Shown piece by piece: positions 56,019 through 64,000 of a stretch of DNA of 64,000 bases (position 1 is its first letter; each line of letters begins with the position of its first letter). A program made the translations under genes and the position numbers. The DNA is from Azomonas macrocytogenes (GTDB lineage Bacteria > Pseudomonadota > Gammaproteobacteria > Pseudomonadales > Pseudomonadaceae): positions 62,001 to 126,000 of the forward strand of contig NZ_JACHXI010000007.1 in assembly GCF_014191985.1 (NCBI RefSeq). The letters are read 5' to 3'. The notes beneath the pieces were generated by a model. The model searched no databases, was not told where the DNA came from, and saw only the letters and a program-made list of their open reading frames with translations.

Positions 56019-57998
56019 TCAAGCCATCCCAGGGCCATCGTCGTCCGCATTTTCCCTTTCCCGGGCGGACAGACCCAGTTCGAATTGATCGGGGGTTTCC
56101 AGGGTGCTGGCGGCGACCCGGTCGATGACTTCCAGTGTCGGCATAAGCGCCCGGTCGAGGTGGGTATCGCGCAGATGCTGCGGCAGTCGGGCGATAGCCG
56201 CGAGCACGTCTTCGCCGGGTATGGTTTCCTCGATCAGCAGGCGCCGGGATATGTCGTCGAGGGCCGGCTTCAGGCGCTGCAGCAGTACCTGGCATTCGTG
56301 TTCGAGCTGGCGCAGCAGAGCATCAGCGGCCTGGATCGACTCGCCCGAGTCGAATTCGATATGCGCCTCGCGGACCGCTTGCAGGCTCAATAGCGAACCA
56401 CGCGGACTCATGCCCAGCGCGCCGACCATCGACAGGGCGATACGCGAGGCTTCCTGCAGATCCTGGCCTGCACCGGAGGAGACTTCATGGAAATAGAGCT
56501 GTTCGGCACCGCGTCCGGCCAGCAGCATTTGGATGCGATTGCGCAGTTCGGATTCCATATGCAGCCGCTTGTCTTCCACTGGCGTAACCAGTGTGACACC
56601 CAGCGCCTGGCCGCGCGGCAGGATGGTGACCTTTTCTACCCGGCCGACCTTGAGCGCTGCTGCCACCAGCGCATGACCGGCCTCATGTACTGCGATCCGC
56701 TTACGGTCGGTTTTCGAGAGTGGCGTGATTCCCGAAACCTGCTCGCCGATGCGGCAGGTCTCGATGGCGTCGGTGAAGTGGTGCATCTCGACCCGCTCGG
56801 AGCTGGCGCGTGCCGCCAGTAGCGCGGCCTGGTTGACGATCGCGGCGATGGCCGCCGGAGTCAGGCCGACGCTGTTGCGGGCTAGCGCGGCGTAATCCGG
56901 GGCACTGCCCAGGCGAATTTTGGCGGCATAGTGGCGGAACAATGCCTCGCGATCTTCCAGTGCCGGCAACCCAACTGCGACGCTGCGATCAAAACGGCCT
57001 TCGCGCACCAGTGCCGGATCGAGGGAGTTAGGGAAGTTGGTCGCTCCCAGTACCAGCACACCGCTGGAACCGTCGAAGCCGTCCAGCTCGGTAAGAATCT
57101 GGTTGATGATGCGATTGGCTTCCGCATCGCTGGAGCGAGTCTGCTCGGCACGCTTGCCAATGCCATCGATCTCGTCGATGAAGATGATGCAGGGCGCCTG
57201 TTTGCGCGCCGCGCGAAACAGCGACTTGACCTTCTGGATGCCGACCCCGAAGTACATGGAGGAAAAATCGCTGCCGGTCACCTGGATGAAACTGGCCTGG
57301 GCCTCGCTGGCCAATGCCTTGGCCAGTTGGGTCTTGCCGGTGCCCGGCTCGCCGGTGAGCAGCACGCCCTTGGGTGGCCGTGCGCCCAGGGCGGCATAGG
57401 CAGTCGGGTTGCGCAGATACGCACTGATATCTTGCAGCGCCTGCTTGGCTTCGCGGGCACCGATCACGTCGCTGAAGCCTATGTCGGTGCCCTTTTTGTG
57501 GCGGGTACGGTAGGGATGCAGCTTGGGCAGGGCAATGCTCAGCGCCACTACAGCCAGGATGGCGAACGGCAGGTAGGGCAGCAGGACGTGATACCAGGGC
57601 GCTTCGCCAGCAGTATCGATCAAGGTGACCGGGAACTCGGCCTGATTGGTGCTGTAGCGGCCAAGCAGCAGGTCGGCGATACGTCCGTGCTGGTCGGCAA
57701 GCCAGTAGTGCTGGCTTTCGCGGGTGCTGATGTAGATCGCCTCGTCGCTGATGGCGGCACCGGCGATGGCGCGGCTGTCGAGGTCGCCGAGCAGGCGCGA
57801 AATATCGGCGCGGTGGGCTTTCCAGTCACTGTCGGAGTCTTTCAGCCGGGCAACCATGGCGGCAATGCTGCCGGGTTCGGGAGGCGTGGTCGCAGTAGCG
57901 GGCCAAAAGCGCCAAAGAGCGATGGCTGCCGCGATTGCCAGCAGCAGGATAGCGAATGGCAAGAGGCCACGGCGGCCGAGGAAAGTTGGTTTTTTCAT
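56019..57998 (-). CDS. FtsH-like membrane AAA+ metalloprotease, divergent paralogue
   Basis: 659 residues. Two membrane segments (LLPFAILLLAIAAAIALW and VLLPYLPFAILAVVALSIAL) flank a periplasmic domain of about 110 residues. The AAA+ domain has Walker A GEPGTGKT, Walker B IIFIDEIDGIG and second-region GATNFPNSLDPALVREGRFDR. The protease domain has zinc motif HEAGH and the third ligand Asp in GAGQDLQEAS. The pore loop is MYFGVG, slightly different from FVGVG of canonical FtsH. It is not in the usual rlmE-ftsH-folP context, so it is an accessory protease, probably for membrane protein quality control. Its substrate is unknown. Confidence 0.88.
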   Translation of the reverse strand: MKKPTFLGRRGLLPFAILLLAIAAAIALWRFWPATATTPPEPGSIAAMVARLKDSDSDWKAHRADISRLLGDLDSRAIAGAAISDEAIYISTRESQHYWLADQHGRIADLLLGRYSTNQAEFPVTLIDTAGEAPWYHVLLPYLPFAILAVVALSIALPKLHPYRTRHKKGTDIGFSDVIGAREAKQALQDISAYLRNPTAYAALGARPPKGVLLTGEPGTGKTQLAKALASEAQASFIQVTGSDFSSMYFGVGIQKVKSLFRAARKQAPCIIFIDEIDGIGKRAEQTRSSDAEANRIINQILTELDGFDGSSGVLVLGATNFPNSLDPALVREGRFDRSVAVGLPALEDREALFRHYAAKIRLGSAPDYAALARNSVGLTPAAIAAIVNQAALLAARASSERVEMHHFTDAIETCRIGEQVSGITPLSKTDRKRIAVHEAGHALVAAALKVGRVEKVTILPRGQALGVTLVTPVEDKRLHMESELRNRIQMLLAGRGAEQLYFHEVSSGAGQDLQEASRIALSMVGALGMSPRGSLLSLQAVREAHIEFDSGESIQAADALLRQLEHECQVLLQRLKPALDDISRRLLIEETIPGEDVLAAIARLPQHLRDTHLDRALMPTLEVIDRVAASTLETPDQFELGLSARERENADDDGPGMA

Positions 57999-58573
57999 CG
58001 ATCATCCAGGGCGTAGGCGCCCGACGTGTCTAAAACAACCGTCCCGTCGGGACGGACCACTGCTTTTCGTGGCAGGTCCTGGCCGGGGAATCTGTTGCCG
58101 ATTCCGTTTGCTCTGAACCTTGATGGCTCGCCGAGGCCATGCTGCTTGCCGGTATTCGCAAGTCTGGTTTCCCGAGCGCTTAGGGCATGCGGTGAACAGG
58201 TTTACGCGAACGTCCGTGTCGATGTCTGTCGACCATACGTGAGGGCCGGGAACAACCCGACCCGGTGCTTGTATCAACCTATTCGATAGGAACGTACTCT
58301 CGGCTGGCTTCGAGAATAAGGCAAAGGCTCGGCTTTGCACGCTAAAGCGACGAATGGATGGCTTTTTTCGATGAGAGACAGTCTGCCCAAGGAACCCTCT
58401 GTCGCTCTGGCCAATCGATATTTGGTTCACCGTTTCGCTGTTCAGTGTGCTTCCGACGAATATCGCTGCGCGCCTGATATCGACGAATAAAGGGGCTTTG
58501 CGTAGCATTTCCGTTGTCCGGCGCCCTCTGCCGGACGTAACGCAGGGAGTGAGTGGTGCGGTGGGAGAAATTG
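57999..58573. other. Divergent intergenic region between FtsH-like and FecR-domain genes
   Basis: About 575 bases without a credible gene. The only strong structure is the hairpin CCGTCCC-GTC-GGGACGG at 58039-58055, 41 bases upstream of the FtsH-like start. Its purpose is unknown. Promoters for both flanking genes must be here. Confidence 0.5.
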
Positions 58574-59050
58574 ATGAGAGGCTGGATCAAGCATGGCAAA
58601 ACAATGGCCTGGGTCGGTTTGCTGGCTGTCCTGCCATTGGGCGCCAGTTTTGTCGCGGCAGCGCCCTTGCCACAACCCATTGGCTATGTAGTGCGGGTGG
58701 AAGGCCCGGCGTACGTTTCCATTCGTGGTAATACGTTGGTGGCGATGAGTGGCCAGGTTGTCCTGAGCGGCAGCAAGCTGGAAACCGGACCGCAAGGCGC
58801 GCTGGGGGTGATCCTGATCGATGGGACGATCATCGCTTTGGGGGCTGAGAGTGAAATGCGGCTGGAGGATGTCCGGTTCGATCCCGCACGCAAGAGTCTG
58901 CTTCTGCAAGCCAGGTTCGAACGCGGCATGCTGAGCCTGCTGGCTGGTGAGATTGCCAAGCTCGATCCCCAGGCGATGAGGTTGCAGACACCGCATGGCA
59001 CCATCCGTGTGACCGATGGTGCGCATGTGCTGATCAAGGCTGTGCAGTGA
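58574..59050 (+). CDS. Exported FecR-domain protein
   Basis: 158 residues. A signal peptide (HGKTMAWVGLLAVLPLGASFVAA) is followed by a FecR-like beta domain: GYVVRVEGPAYVSIRG, GSKLETGPQGALGVILIDGTIIALGAESEMRL and LLAGEIAKLDP. It lacks the anti-sigma part, so it is unlike the FecR regulator at 38.6 kb. ATG 58574 has GGGAG seven bases upstream; GTG codons at 58553 and 58556 are less likely. Its stop overlaps the start of the OmpA lipoprotein gene, and the two likely act together in the periplasm. Confidence 0.85.
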   Translation: MRGWIKHGKTMAWVGLLAVLPLGASFVAAAPLPQPIGYVVRVEGPAYVSIRGNTLVAMSGQVVLSGSKLETGPQGALGVILIDGTIIALGAESEMRLEDVRFDPARKSLLLQARFERGMLSLLAGEIAKLDPQAMRLQTPHGTIRVTDGAHVLIKAVQ

Positions 59051-59634
59051 GCGTGCATGAACTCATCGGGTTACAGCTTGCGCTATTTCTTCTGGTTCTG
59101 ACCGGGTGTACCAATAATTATGTTGCGCTGCTCGAGGGTGCTCAGCGCGGTGGTTCCGTCGAGGTCGTTCCCGGTGCGGGCGAACCATTGCAGCTTGAGC
59201 GCAATGGCCAGGTTGCATTACTGGATTCCGGGCAGGTTTTTGCGGTGGATCGCCAGCAGCTCGAAAAAACCTTCGCGGCGGTCCTGCGGGTGCAGCCTCC
59301 GGCACCTTTGCGTTTCTATCTGTATTTTCTCGACGATGGGAAACGCCTGACACCGGAATCCGAGCGGCTGCTGGCCCGTATGAAGGAAAGCTTGCACCAG
59401 CGTGAGCCGGCCATCGTTTCGGTCATCGGACACACCGATACGTTGGGCGATGCCAAGGTGAATGAGCGAATCGGTCTGGTTCGTGCGCAGCGGGTCGCCG
59501 AATGGGTAAAAGCCGAAAAAGTCGAAATCCGCTATTTGAACGTGACGTCCCATTCCGAATTCAACCCGCTGGTACCCACGCCGGATGGAACTCGCGAGCC
59601 ACGCAACCGGCGGGTCGAAATCTGCATCTATTGA
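59047..59634 (+). CDS. OmpA-domain lipoprotein
   Basis: 195 residues. A lipoprotein signal ends in LTGC at residues 18-21. The C-terminal half is an OmpA-type peptidoglycan-binding domain: FLDDGKRLTPESERLLARM, VIGHTDTLGDAKVNERIGLVRAQRV, and EPRNRRVEICIY. The start is GTG 59047, overlapping the stop of the FecR-domain gene (GTGA). It would anchor in the outer membrane and hold peptidoglycan. In other genomes such FecR/OmpA pairs are often next to a CHASE2-cyclase gene; none is present here. Confidence 0.87.
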   Translation: MSVHELIGLQLALFLLVLTGCTNNYVALLEGAQRGGSVEVVPGAGEPLQLERNGQVALLDSGQVFAVDRQQLEKTFAAVLRVQPPAPLRFYLYFLDDGKRLTPESERLLARMKESLHQREPAIVSVIGHTDTLGDAKVNERIGLVRAQRVAEWVKAEKVEIRYLNVTSHSEFNPLVPTPDGTREPRNRRVEICIY

Positions 59635-59665
59635 CGCATGGTTGGAGCGTACAGGGCCGGCGGGG

Positions 59666-60046
59666 TCAGCCAAGCACCATGATGCCGTCCATTTCCACTT
59701 GGGCGGCCTTGGGCAGCGAGGCCACGCCAATAGCGGCACGGGCTGGGTACGGTTGCTGGAAATAGCGGCTCATCACTTCGTTGACGGTGGCAAAGTTACC
59801 CAGATCGATGAGGAAAATGTTCAGCTTGACGATGTCCTGTAGCGAACCGCCGGCGGCTTCGGCCACCGCCTTGAGGTTTTCGAAGACTTGCACGGCCTGG
59901 GCTTCGAAGCCCTCGACCAGCTCCATGCGTGCGGGGTCCAGCGGGATCTGCCCGGACAGGTAGACGGTATTGCCGCTCTTGATCGCCTGGGAATAGGTAC
60001 CGATGGCAGCAGGGGCCTTGTCGGTGTGGATAACGGTCTTGCTCAT
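59666..60046 (-). CDS. ridA: 2-iminobutanoate/2-iminopropanoate deaminase RidA
   Basis: 126 residues. It hydrolyses reactive enamine/imine intermediates made by threonine dehydratase and other PLP enzymes. Signatures: [28 protein letters not shown], the active-site Arg in [14 protein letters not shown], and EMDGIMV at the end. AGGAG lies before the ATG. It lies 50 bases after spoT on the same strand and is likely its operon partner. Confidence 0.97.
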   Translation of the reverse strand: MSKTVIHTDKAPAAIGTYSQAIKSGNTVYLSGQIPLDPARMELVEGFEAQAVQVFENLKAVAEAAGGSLQDIVKLNIFLIDLGNFATVNEVMSRYFQQPYPARAAIGVASLPKAAQVEMDGIMVLG

Positions 60047-60096
60047 GGGAAGCTCCTTGTTTCGGGAAAAGGAGAGGATGAAACCGGCGAACCTGC

Positions 60097-62202
60097 CTAT
60101 GCCCGCAGACGGGTGATGCGGGTGATACCGCTGATGGTGCGCAGCTTCTTGATTGCCCGGGCCAGATGGGTTCGGTCATGGACGCTGACCACCAGTTGCA
60201 CCACGCAGGTCCGACTGTCACGCTCGCTCATGCCGATTTTTTCGATATTAGCATCGGCGGCACTCACGCTACCGGCAAGCAGTGCGATCAGCCCGCGCTG
60301 GTGCTCCAGCTCGATACGCAGTTCGACACTGAATTCCCCGGTCACATCCTTGGACCAGGAAAGCGGAATGCATTTGTCCGGGTTATGACGGAATTCACTG
60401 ATGTTGCGACAGGTATCCAGGTGCACCACCATGCCCTTGCCGGCGGAAAGGTAGCCGACGATGGGGTCGCCCGGAATCGGCGAGCAGCATTTTGCGTAGC
60501 TCAGGACCAACCCTTCGGTGCCGCGAATGTCCAGCGGGCCCTCCAGGCTGGGCGCCAGTTCGCCATCGCTGGCCAGCAGGCGGCGGGCGATGACATAGGC
60601 CATGCGGTTGCCGAGACCGATATCTTCCAGCAGATCTTCCCAGACAGTCATCCGATATTCGCCCAGAACCTGGCGCAGACGTTCCTCGGGAATTTTGTCG
60701 AGGCTGCTTCCGAAGCCGGTCAGGGCCTTGTTCAACAAGCGCTCGCCAAGACTGACGGATTCCGAGCGACGCTGCTGCTTGAGAGCGTGGCGAATGTGCG
60801 TGCGTGCCTTGCCGGTGACGACGAAGTTCAGCCAGGCCGGGTTGGGCCGTGCAGCGGGAGCCGTGATGATTTCCACCGTGGCGCCGCTTTCCAGCGCCTG
60901 CGACAGGGGGGCCAGTCGACGATTGATTCGGCAGGCGATGCAGGTATTGCCGACATCCGTATGCACGGCATAAGCGAAATCCACGGCCGTCGAACCCTTG
61001 GGTAGCTCCATGATGCTGCCCTTGGGGGTGAAGACGTAAACCTCGTCGGGGAAGAGGTCGATCTTCACGCTTTCGATGAACTCCAGCGAGTTGCCGGCCC
61101 GCTGCTGCATTTCCAGTACACCCTTGACCCACTGGCGGGCACGGGCATGAGTGCCTTTGAGGGTTTCTTCATCGGATTTGTACAGCCAATGGGCGGCGAT
61201 GCCGTTGTTGGCCATTTCTTCCATCTCGCGCGTGCGGATCTGGATCTCGATGGGGACGCCATGCATGCCGAACAGTGTGGTGTGCAGGGACTGGTAACCG
61301 TTGGCCTTGGGAATGGCGATGTAGTCCTTGAAGCGACCGGGCAGCGGCTTGTAGAGGTTGTGTACCGCGCCAAGCACCCGATAACAGGTATCCACCTTGT
61401 CCACGACAATGCGGAACGCGTAGACATCCATGATTTCGCTGAACGAGCGGCGTTTGCTGCGCATCTTCTTGTAGATGCTGTAGAGGTGTTTTTCACGCCC
61501 CATCACTTCGCCTCCCAGTCCTTCCCGCTGCAGGCAGTGAATCAGCGATTGCTCGATCTTGTTGACGATTTCCTTGCGGTTGCCACGAGCGCGCCGGACC
61601 GCCGCGTATATGCGTTCGGCTCGCATCGGATGCATGGCCTTGAAGCCAAGGTCCTCGAATTCCACGCGCATGTTGTGCATGCCCAGCCGATTGGCAATGG
61701 GCGCGTAGATTTCCAGGGTTTCCTTGGCGATGCGCCGGCGTTTTTCGCCGGTGAGTACTTCCAGGGTGCGCATGTTATGCAGGCGGTCGGCCAGCTTGAC
61801 CAGGATTACCCGGATATCGCGGGCCATGGCCATGGCCATTTTCTGGAAGTTCTCGGCCTGAGCTTCGGCCTTGGTCTCGAACTTCATCTGGGTCAGCTTG
61901 CTGACTCCATCCACCAGCTCTGCAACGGTCTCGCCGAACTGGGCGATGAGGGCATCCTTGGGAATGCCGGTATCTTCGATCACATCGTGCAGCATGGCGG
62001 CCATCAGACTCTGATGGTCCATGTGCATGTCGGCGAGGATTCCGGCTACTGCCAGTGGATGCGTGACATAGGCTTCGCCACTACGCCGTCGCTGGCCGTC
62101 GTGGGCCTGCTCGGCATAGAAATAGGCTCGACGGACCAGATTGACCTGATCGTCGCTCAGGTAGGTCGACAGACGGGCGACAAGGCTGTCTAGGGCTGGC
62201 AA
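60097..62202 (-). CDS. spoT: Bifunctional (p)ppGpp synthetase/hydrolase SpoT
   Basis: 701 residues. HD hydrolase domain ([17 protein letters not shown] with the HD pair intact), then synthetase domain (KNR-type region [21 protein letters not shown], and YQSLHTTL), TGS domain ([29 protein letters not shown]), helical region and C-terminal ACT domain. It balances the stringent-response nucleotide. The start is TTG 62202, supported by GAGGAG seven bases upstream and by agreement with the family N terminus. It follows rpoZ, 59 bases away. Confidence 0.97.
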   Translation of the reverse strand: MPALDSLVARLSTYLSDDQVNLVRRAYFYAEQAHDGQRRRSGEAYVTHPLAVAGILADMHMDHQSLMAAMLHDVIEDTGIPKDALIAQFGETVAELVDGVSKLTQMKFETKAEAQAENFQKMAMAMARDIRVILVKLADRLHNMRTLEVLTGEKRRRIAKETLEIYAPIANRLGMHNMRVEFEDLGFKAMHPMRAERIYAAVRRARGNRKEIVNKIEQSLIHCLQREGLGGEVMGREKHLYSIYKKMRSKRRSFSEIMDVYAFRIVVDKVDTCYRVLGAVHNLYKPLPGRFKDYIAIPKANGYQSLHTTLFGMHGVPIEIQIRTREMEEMANNGIAAHWLYKSDEETLKGTHARARQWVKGVLEMQQRAGNSLEFIESVKIDLFPDEVYVFTPKGSIMELPKGSTAVDFAYAVHTDVGNTCIACRINRRLAPLSQALESGATVEIITAPAARPNPAWLNFVVTGKARTHIRHALKQQRRSESVSLGERLLNKALTGFGSSLDKIPEERLRQVLGEYRMTVWEDLLEDIGLGNRMAYVIARRLLASDGELAPSLEGPLDIRGTEGLVLSYAKCCSPIPGDPIVGYLSAGKGMVVHLDTCRNISEFRHNPDKCIPLSWSKDVTGEFSVELRIELEHQRGLIALLAGSVSAADANIEKIGMSERDSRTCVVQLVVSVHDRTHLARAIKKLRTISGITRITRLRA

Positions 62203-62261
62203 GAGCGGACTCCTCGGCAGCCCGGTCCTGTTCGAACGATACGACTTCGACCCGGCATGAT

Positions 62262-62528
62262 TTACAGTGCCTCGCTGGGCTCGTCCTCGCTGTACTGAAC
62301 GAACAGCGGCTCTTCGTGGGTGATGTCGTCGTGGGCAATGATCGCTTTGTCCACCAGGCCGGCGGCGATTTCGCGCAGGGCTACGACGGTCGGCTTGTCA
62401 TTTTCCCAGGCCACTCTCGGCTCCTTGCCGCCGGTCGCAAGCTGGCGCGAACGCTTGGTCGCGAGCATGACCAGTTCGAAGCGGTTATCGACGTTGTCCA
62501 GGCAGTCTTCAACAGTGACGCGAGCCAT
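62262..62528 (-). CDS. rpoZ: RNA polymerase omega subunit
   Basis: 88 residues. [30 protein letters not shown] is the conserved omega N terminus and [10 protein letters not shown] the second helix. It supports beta-prime folding and forms part of one ppGpp site on polymerase, which suits its place before spoT. GAGGAATC precedes the ATG. Confidence 0.98.
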   Translation of the reverse strand: MARVTVEDCLDNVDNRFELVMLATKRSRQLATGGKEPRVAWENDKPTVVALREIAAGLVDKAIIAHDDITHEEPLFVQYSEDEPSEAL

Positions 62529-62758
62529 GGGGATTCCTCGTGATCGGTAGTGGCATGCCCGAACGGGCGGCAGGACTGATTAGTCTAAAAAATCGCCAGC
62601 TCTAAGGGAAGCAGCTTTATGCAAGAGCTGCAAGTGGCAAGCCCTTTGATCGATAAAAGCGCTTAATGACTGAACGAGCCATGCGCTTTCGTCCAGCCTT
62701 CGGCGCTCTTTAACCGAAAAAGTCGAATCGGCCCTGCACAGAGTATTCTGGTTTGCAG

Positions 62759-63406
<648 letters not shown>

Positions 63407-64000
63407 TTATTCGATGTTCTGAACCTGTTCCCGCATCTGTTCGATGAGGACCTTGAGATTGATTGCAGCCTGGGTGCTGCGCGTATCGAAGGCCTTGGAA
63501 CCGAGAGTGTTGGCCTCTCGGTTGAGTTCCTGCATGAGGAAGTCCAGCCGGCGTCCGGTTGCGCCGTCGCTGCGCAATACTCGGCCGACTTCCGCTACAT
63601 GGGTAGTCAGGCGATCCAGCTCTTCGGCCACGTCGCTTTTCTGGGCCAGTAGCGTTATTTCCTGTTCCAGTCGAAGTGGGTCGAGGGCGACCTGCAGTTC
63701 AGCGCAGCGATCATGGATCTTCTGGCGTTGTGCTTCGAGCATGTCTGGCAGTATTTCCCTTAGGGCCGTTACCTGTTCGAGCGCGGTGGCAAGGCGTTCA
63801 TCGATCACTTTGGCCAGCTCCATTCCTTCACGCTCACGGCCTTCCTTGAGCTCGTCGAGGGACATCTGGAAGAGCTCCAGTGCGGTTTGGTTCAACGCTT
63901 GCCTGTCGGTCGAGCTGGCGACCAGGACACCGGGCCAGCCGAGAACTTCCAGAGGGTTCAGCGGAGCTGGTTGGCCGATCAGCTCCGCCAGGCTCTCGGC
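63407..64000 (-). CDS. YicC-family endoribonuclease, 5' end beyond the window
   Basis: The frame is open to the last base of the window, giving the C-terminal 197 residues of a family of about 287. The missing part lies beyond 64000. Visible features are ESLAELIGQPAPLNPLEVLGWPGVL, a coiled middle region, and the C-terminal DUF1732 signature GRRLDFLMQELNREANTLGSKAFD. YicC is a recently described endoribonuclease that acts on certain small RNAs. It lies before gmk, as in P. aeruginosa. The TTG at 63895 is not the true start. Confidence 0.93.
   Translation of the reverse strand, partial: AESLAELIGQPAPLNPLEVLGWPGVLVASSTDRQALNQTALELFQMSLDELKEGREREGMELAKVIDERLATALEQVTALREILPDMLEAQRQKIHDRCAELQVALDPLRLEQEITLLAQKSDVAEELDRLTTHVAEVGRVLRSDGATGRRLDFLMQELNREANTLGSKAFDTRSTQAAINLKVLIEQMREQVQNIE

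Noticed and set aside
57999-58573. Search for a small gene in the FtsH-like/FecR-domain gap
   Set aside because: Frames are short and lack ribosome sites or protein-like composition.

Overview
The window is chromosomal DNA of a gamma-proteobacterium, almost certainly Pseudomonas in the broad sense. Evidence for this is the rpoH-ftsX-ftsE-ftsY-M16-M16-rsmD order, the rppH-ptsP-NRDE-TauE-lgt-thyA block, phoB-phoR, ubiC-ubiA, ridA-spoT-rpoZ and gmk-yicC. Their protein sequences are close to what I remember from P. aeruginosa. Blocks that lie far apart in P. aeruginosa PAO1 are neighbours here, so the local chromosome is rearranged. Most of the window is GC-rich with uniform coding style. The exceptions are an AT-rich stretch at about 30.6-31.7 kb and the 3' part of a TonB receptor at about 40.3-42.1 kb. 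No rRNA, tRNA, CRISPR array, prophage or intact insertion sequence was seen.

Layout. 0-4.2 kb: end of a PAS-GGDEF-EAL c-di-GMP protein, then a CHASE-PAS hybrid histidine kinase. 4.2-8.3 kb (minus): ftsY, ftsE, ftsX, rpoH. A sigma-E/AlgU-type promoter lies directly before rpoH. 8.6-14.8 kb (plus): active and inactive M16 peptidase subunits, rsmD, coaD, a 2[4Fe-4S] ferredoxin and gamma-glutamyltransferase. 14.8-18.4 kb: a small exported protein, mutM, then phoB-phoR behind a clear Pho box. 18.4-23.3 kb: a methyltransferase, a zinc-ribbon metallopeptidase, a catalase-like/cytochrome b561 pair and a lone ModC-type ATPase. 23.5-30.6 kb: rppH, ptsP, an NRDE protein, a TauE permease, lgt, thyA and an orphan ParA ATPase.

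30.6-45 kb is the accessory part. It holds a 1.1 kb AT-rich non-coding region and a secreted GH5 glycoside hydrolase with three copies of an N-terminal module and a hexanucleotide-repeat linker. It also has a GTPase/membrane-protein pair (DUF3482/DUF2868), glpQ, and an iron cell-surface-signalling set (Fur box, ECF sigma, FecR-type anti-sigma) whose TonB receptor is broken by a frame change. folA, a YfcE-type phosphoesterase and an AidB-type acyl-CoA dehydrogenase follow.

45-64 kb: a Rieske protein, ilvD, a glycerol block (glpD divergent from glpK-glpR, with repeated candidate GlpR operators), rlmI, ubiC-ubiA and a possible 155-bp MITE-like element before an HU gene. Next come an I78 inhibitor lipoprotein, a divergent FtsH-like protease, a FecR-domain/OmpA-lipoprotein pair, ridA, spoT, rpoZ, gmk and a partial yicC.

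The window is mostly core metabolism, envelope biogenesis and stress regulation. I did not find a clear new defence or mobile system. The least explained items are the repeat-module GH5 protein with its AT-rich upstream region, the broken iron-signalling receptor, the FtsH-like paralogue, the FecR/OmpA pair and the inverted-repeat element before the HU gene.
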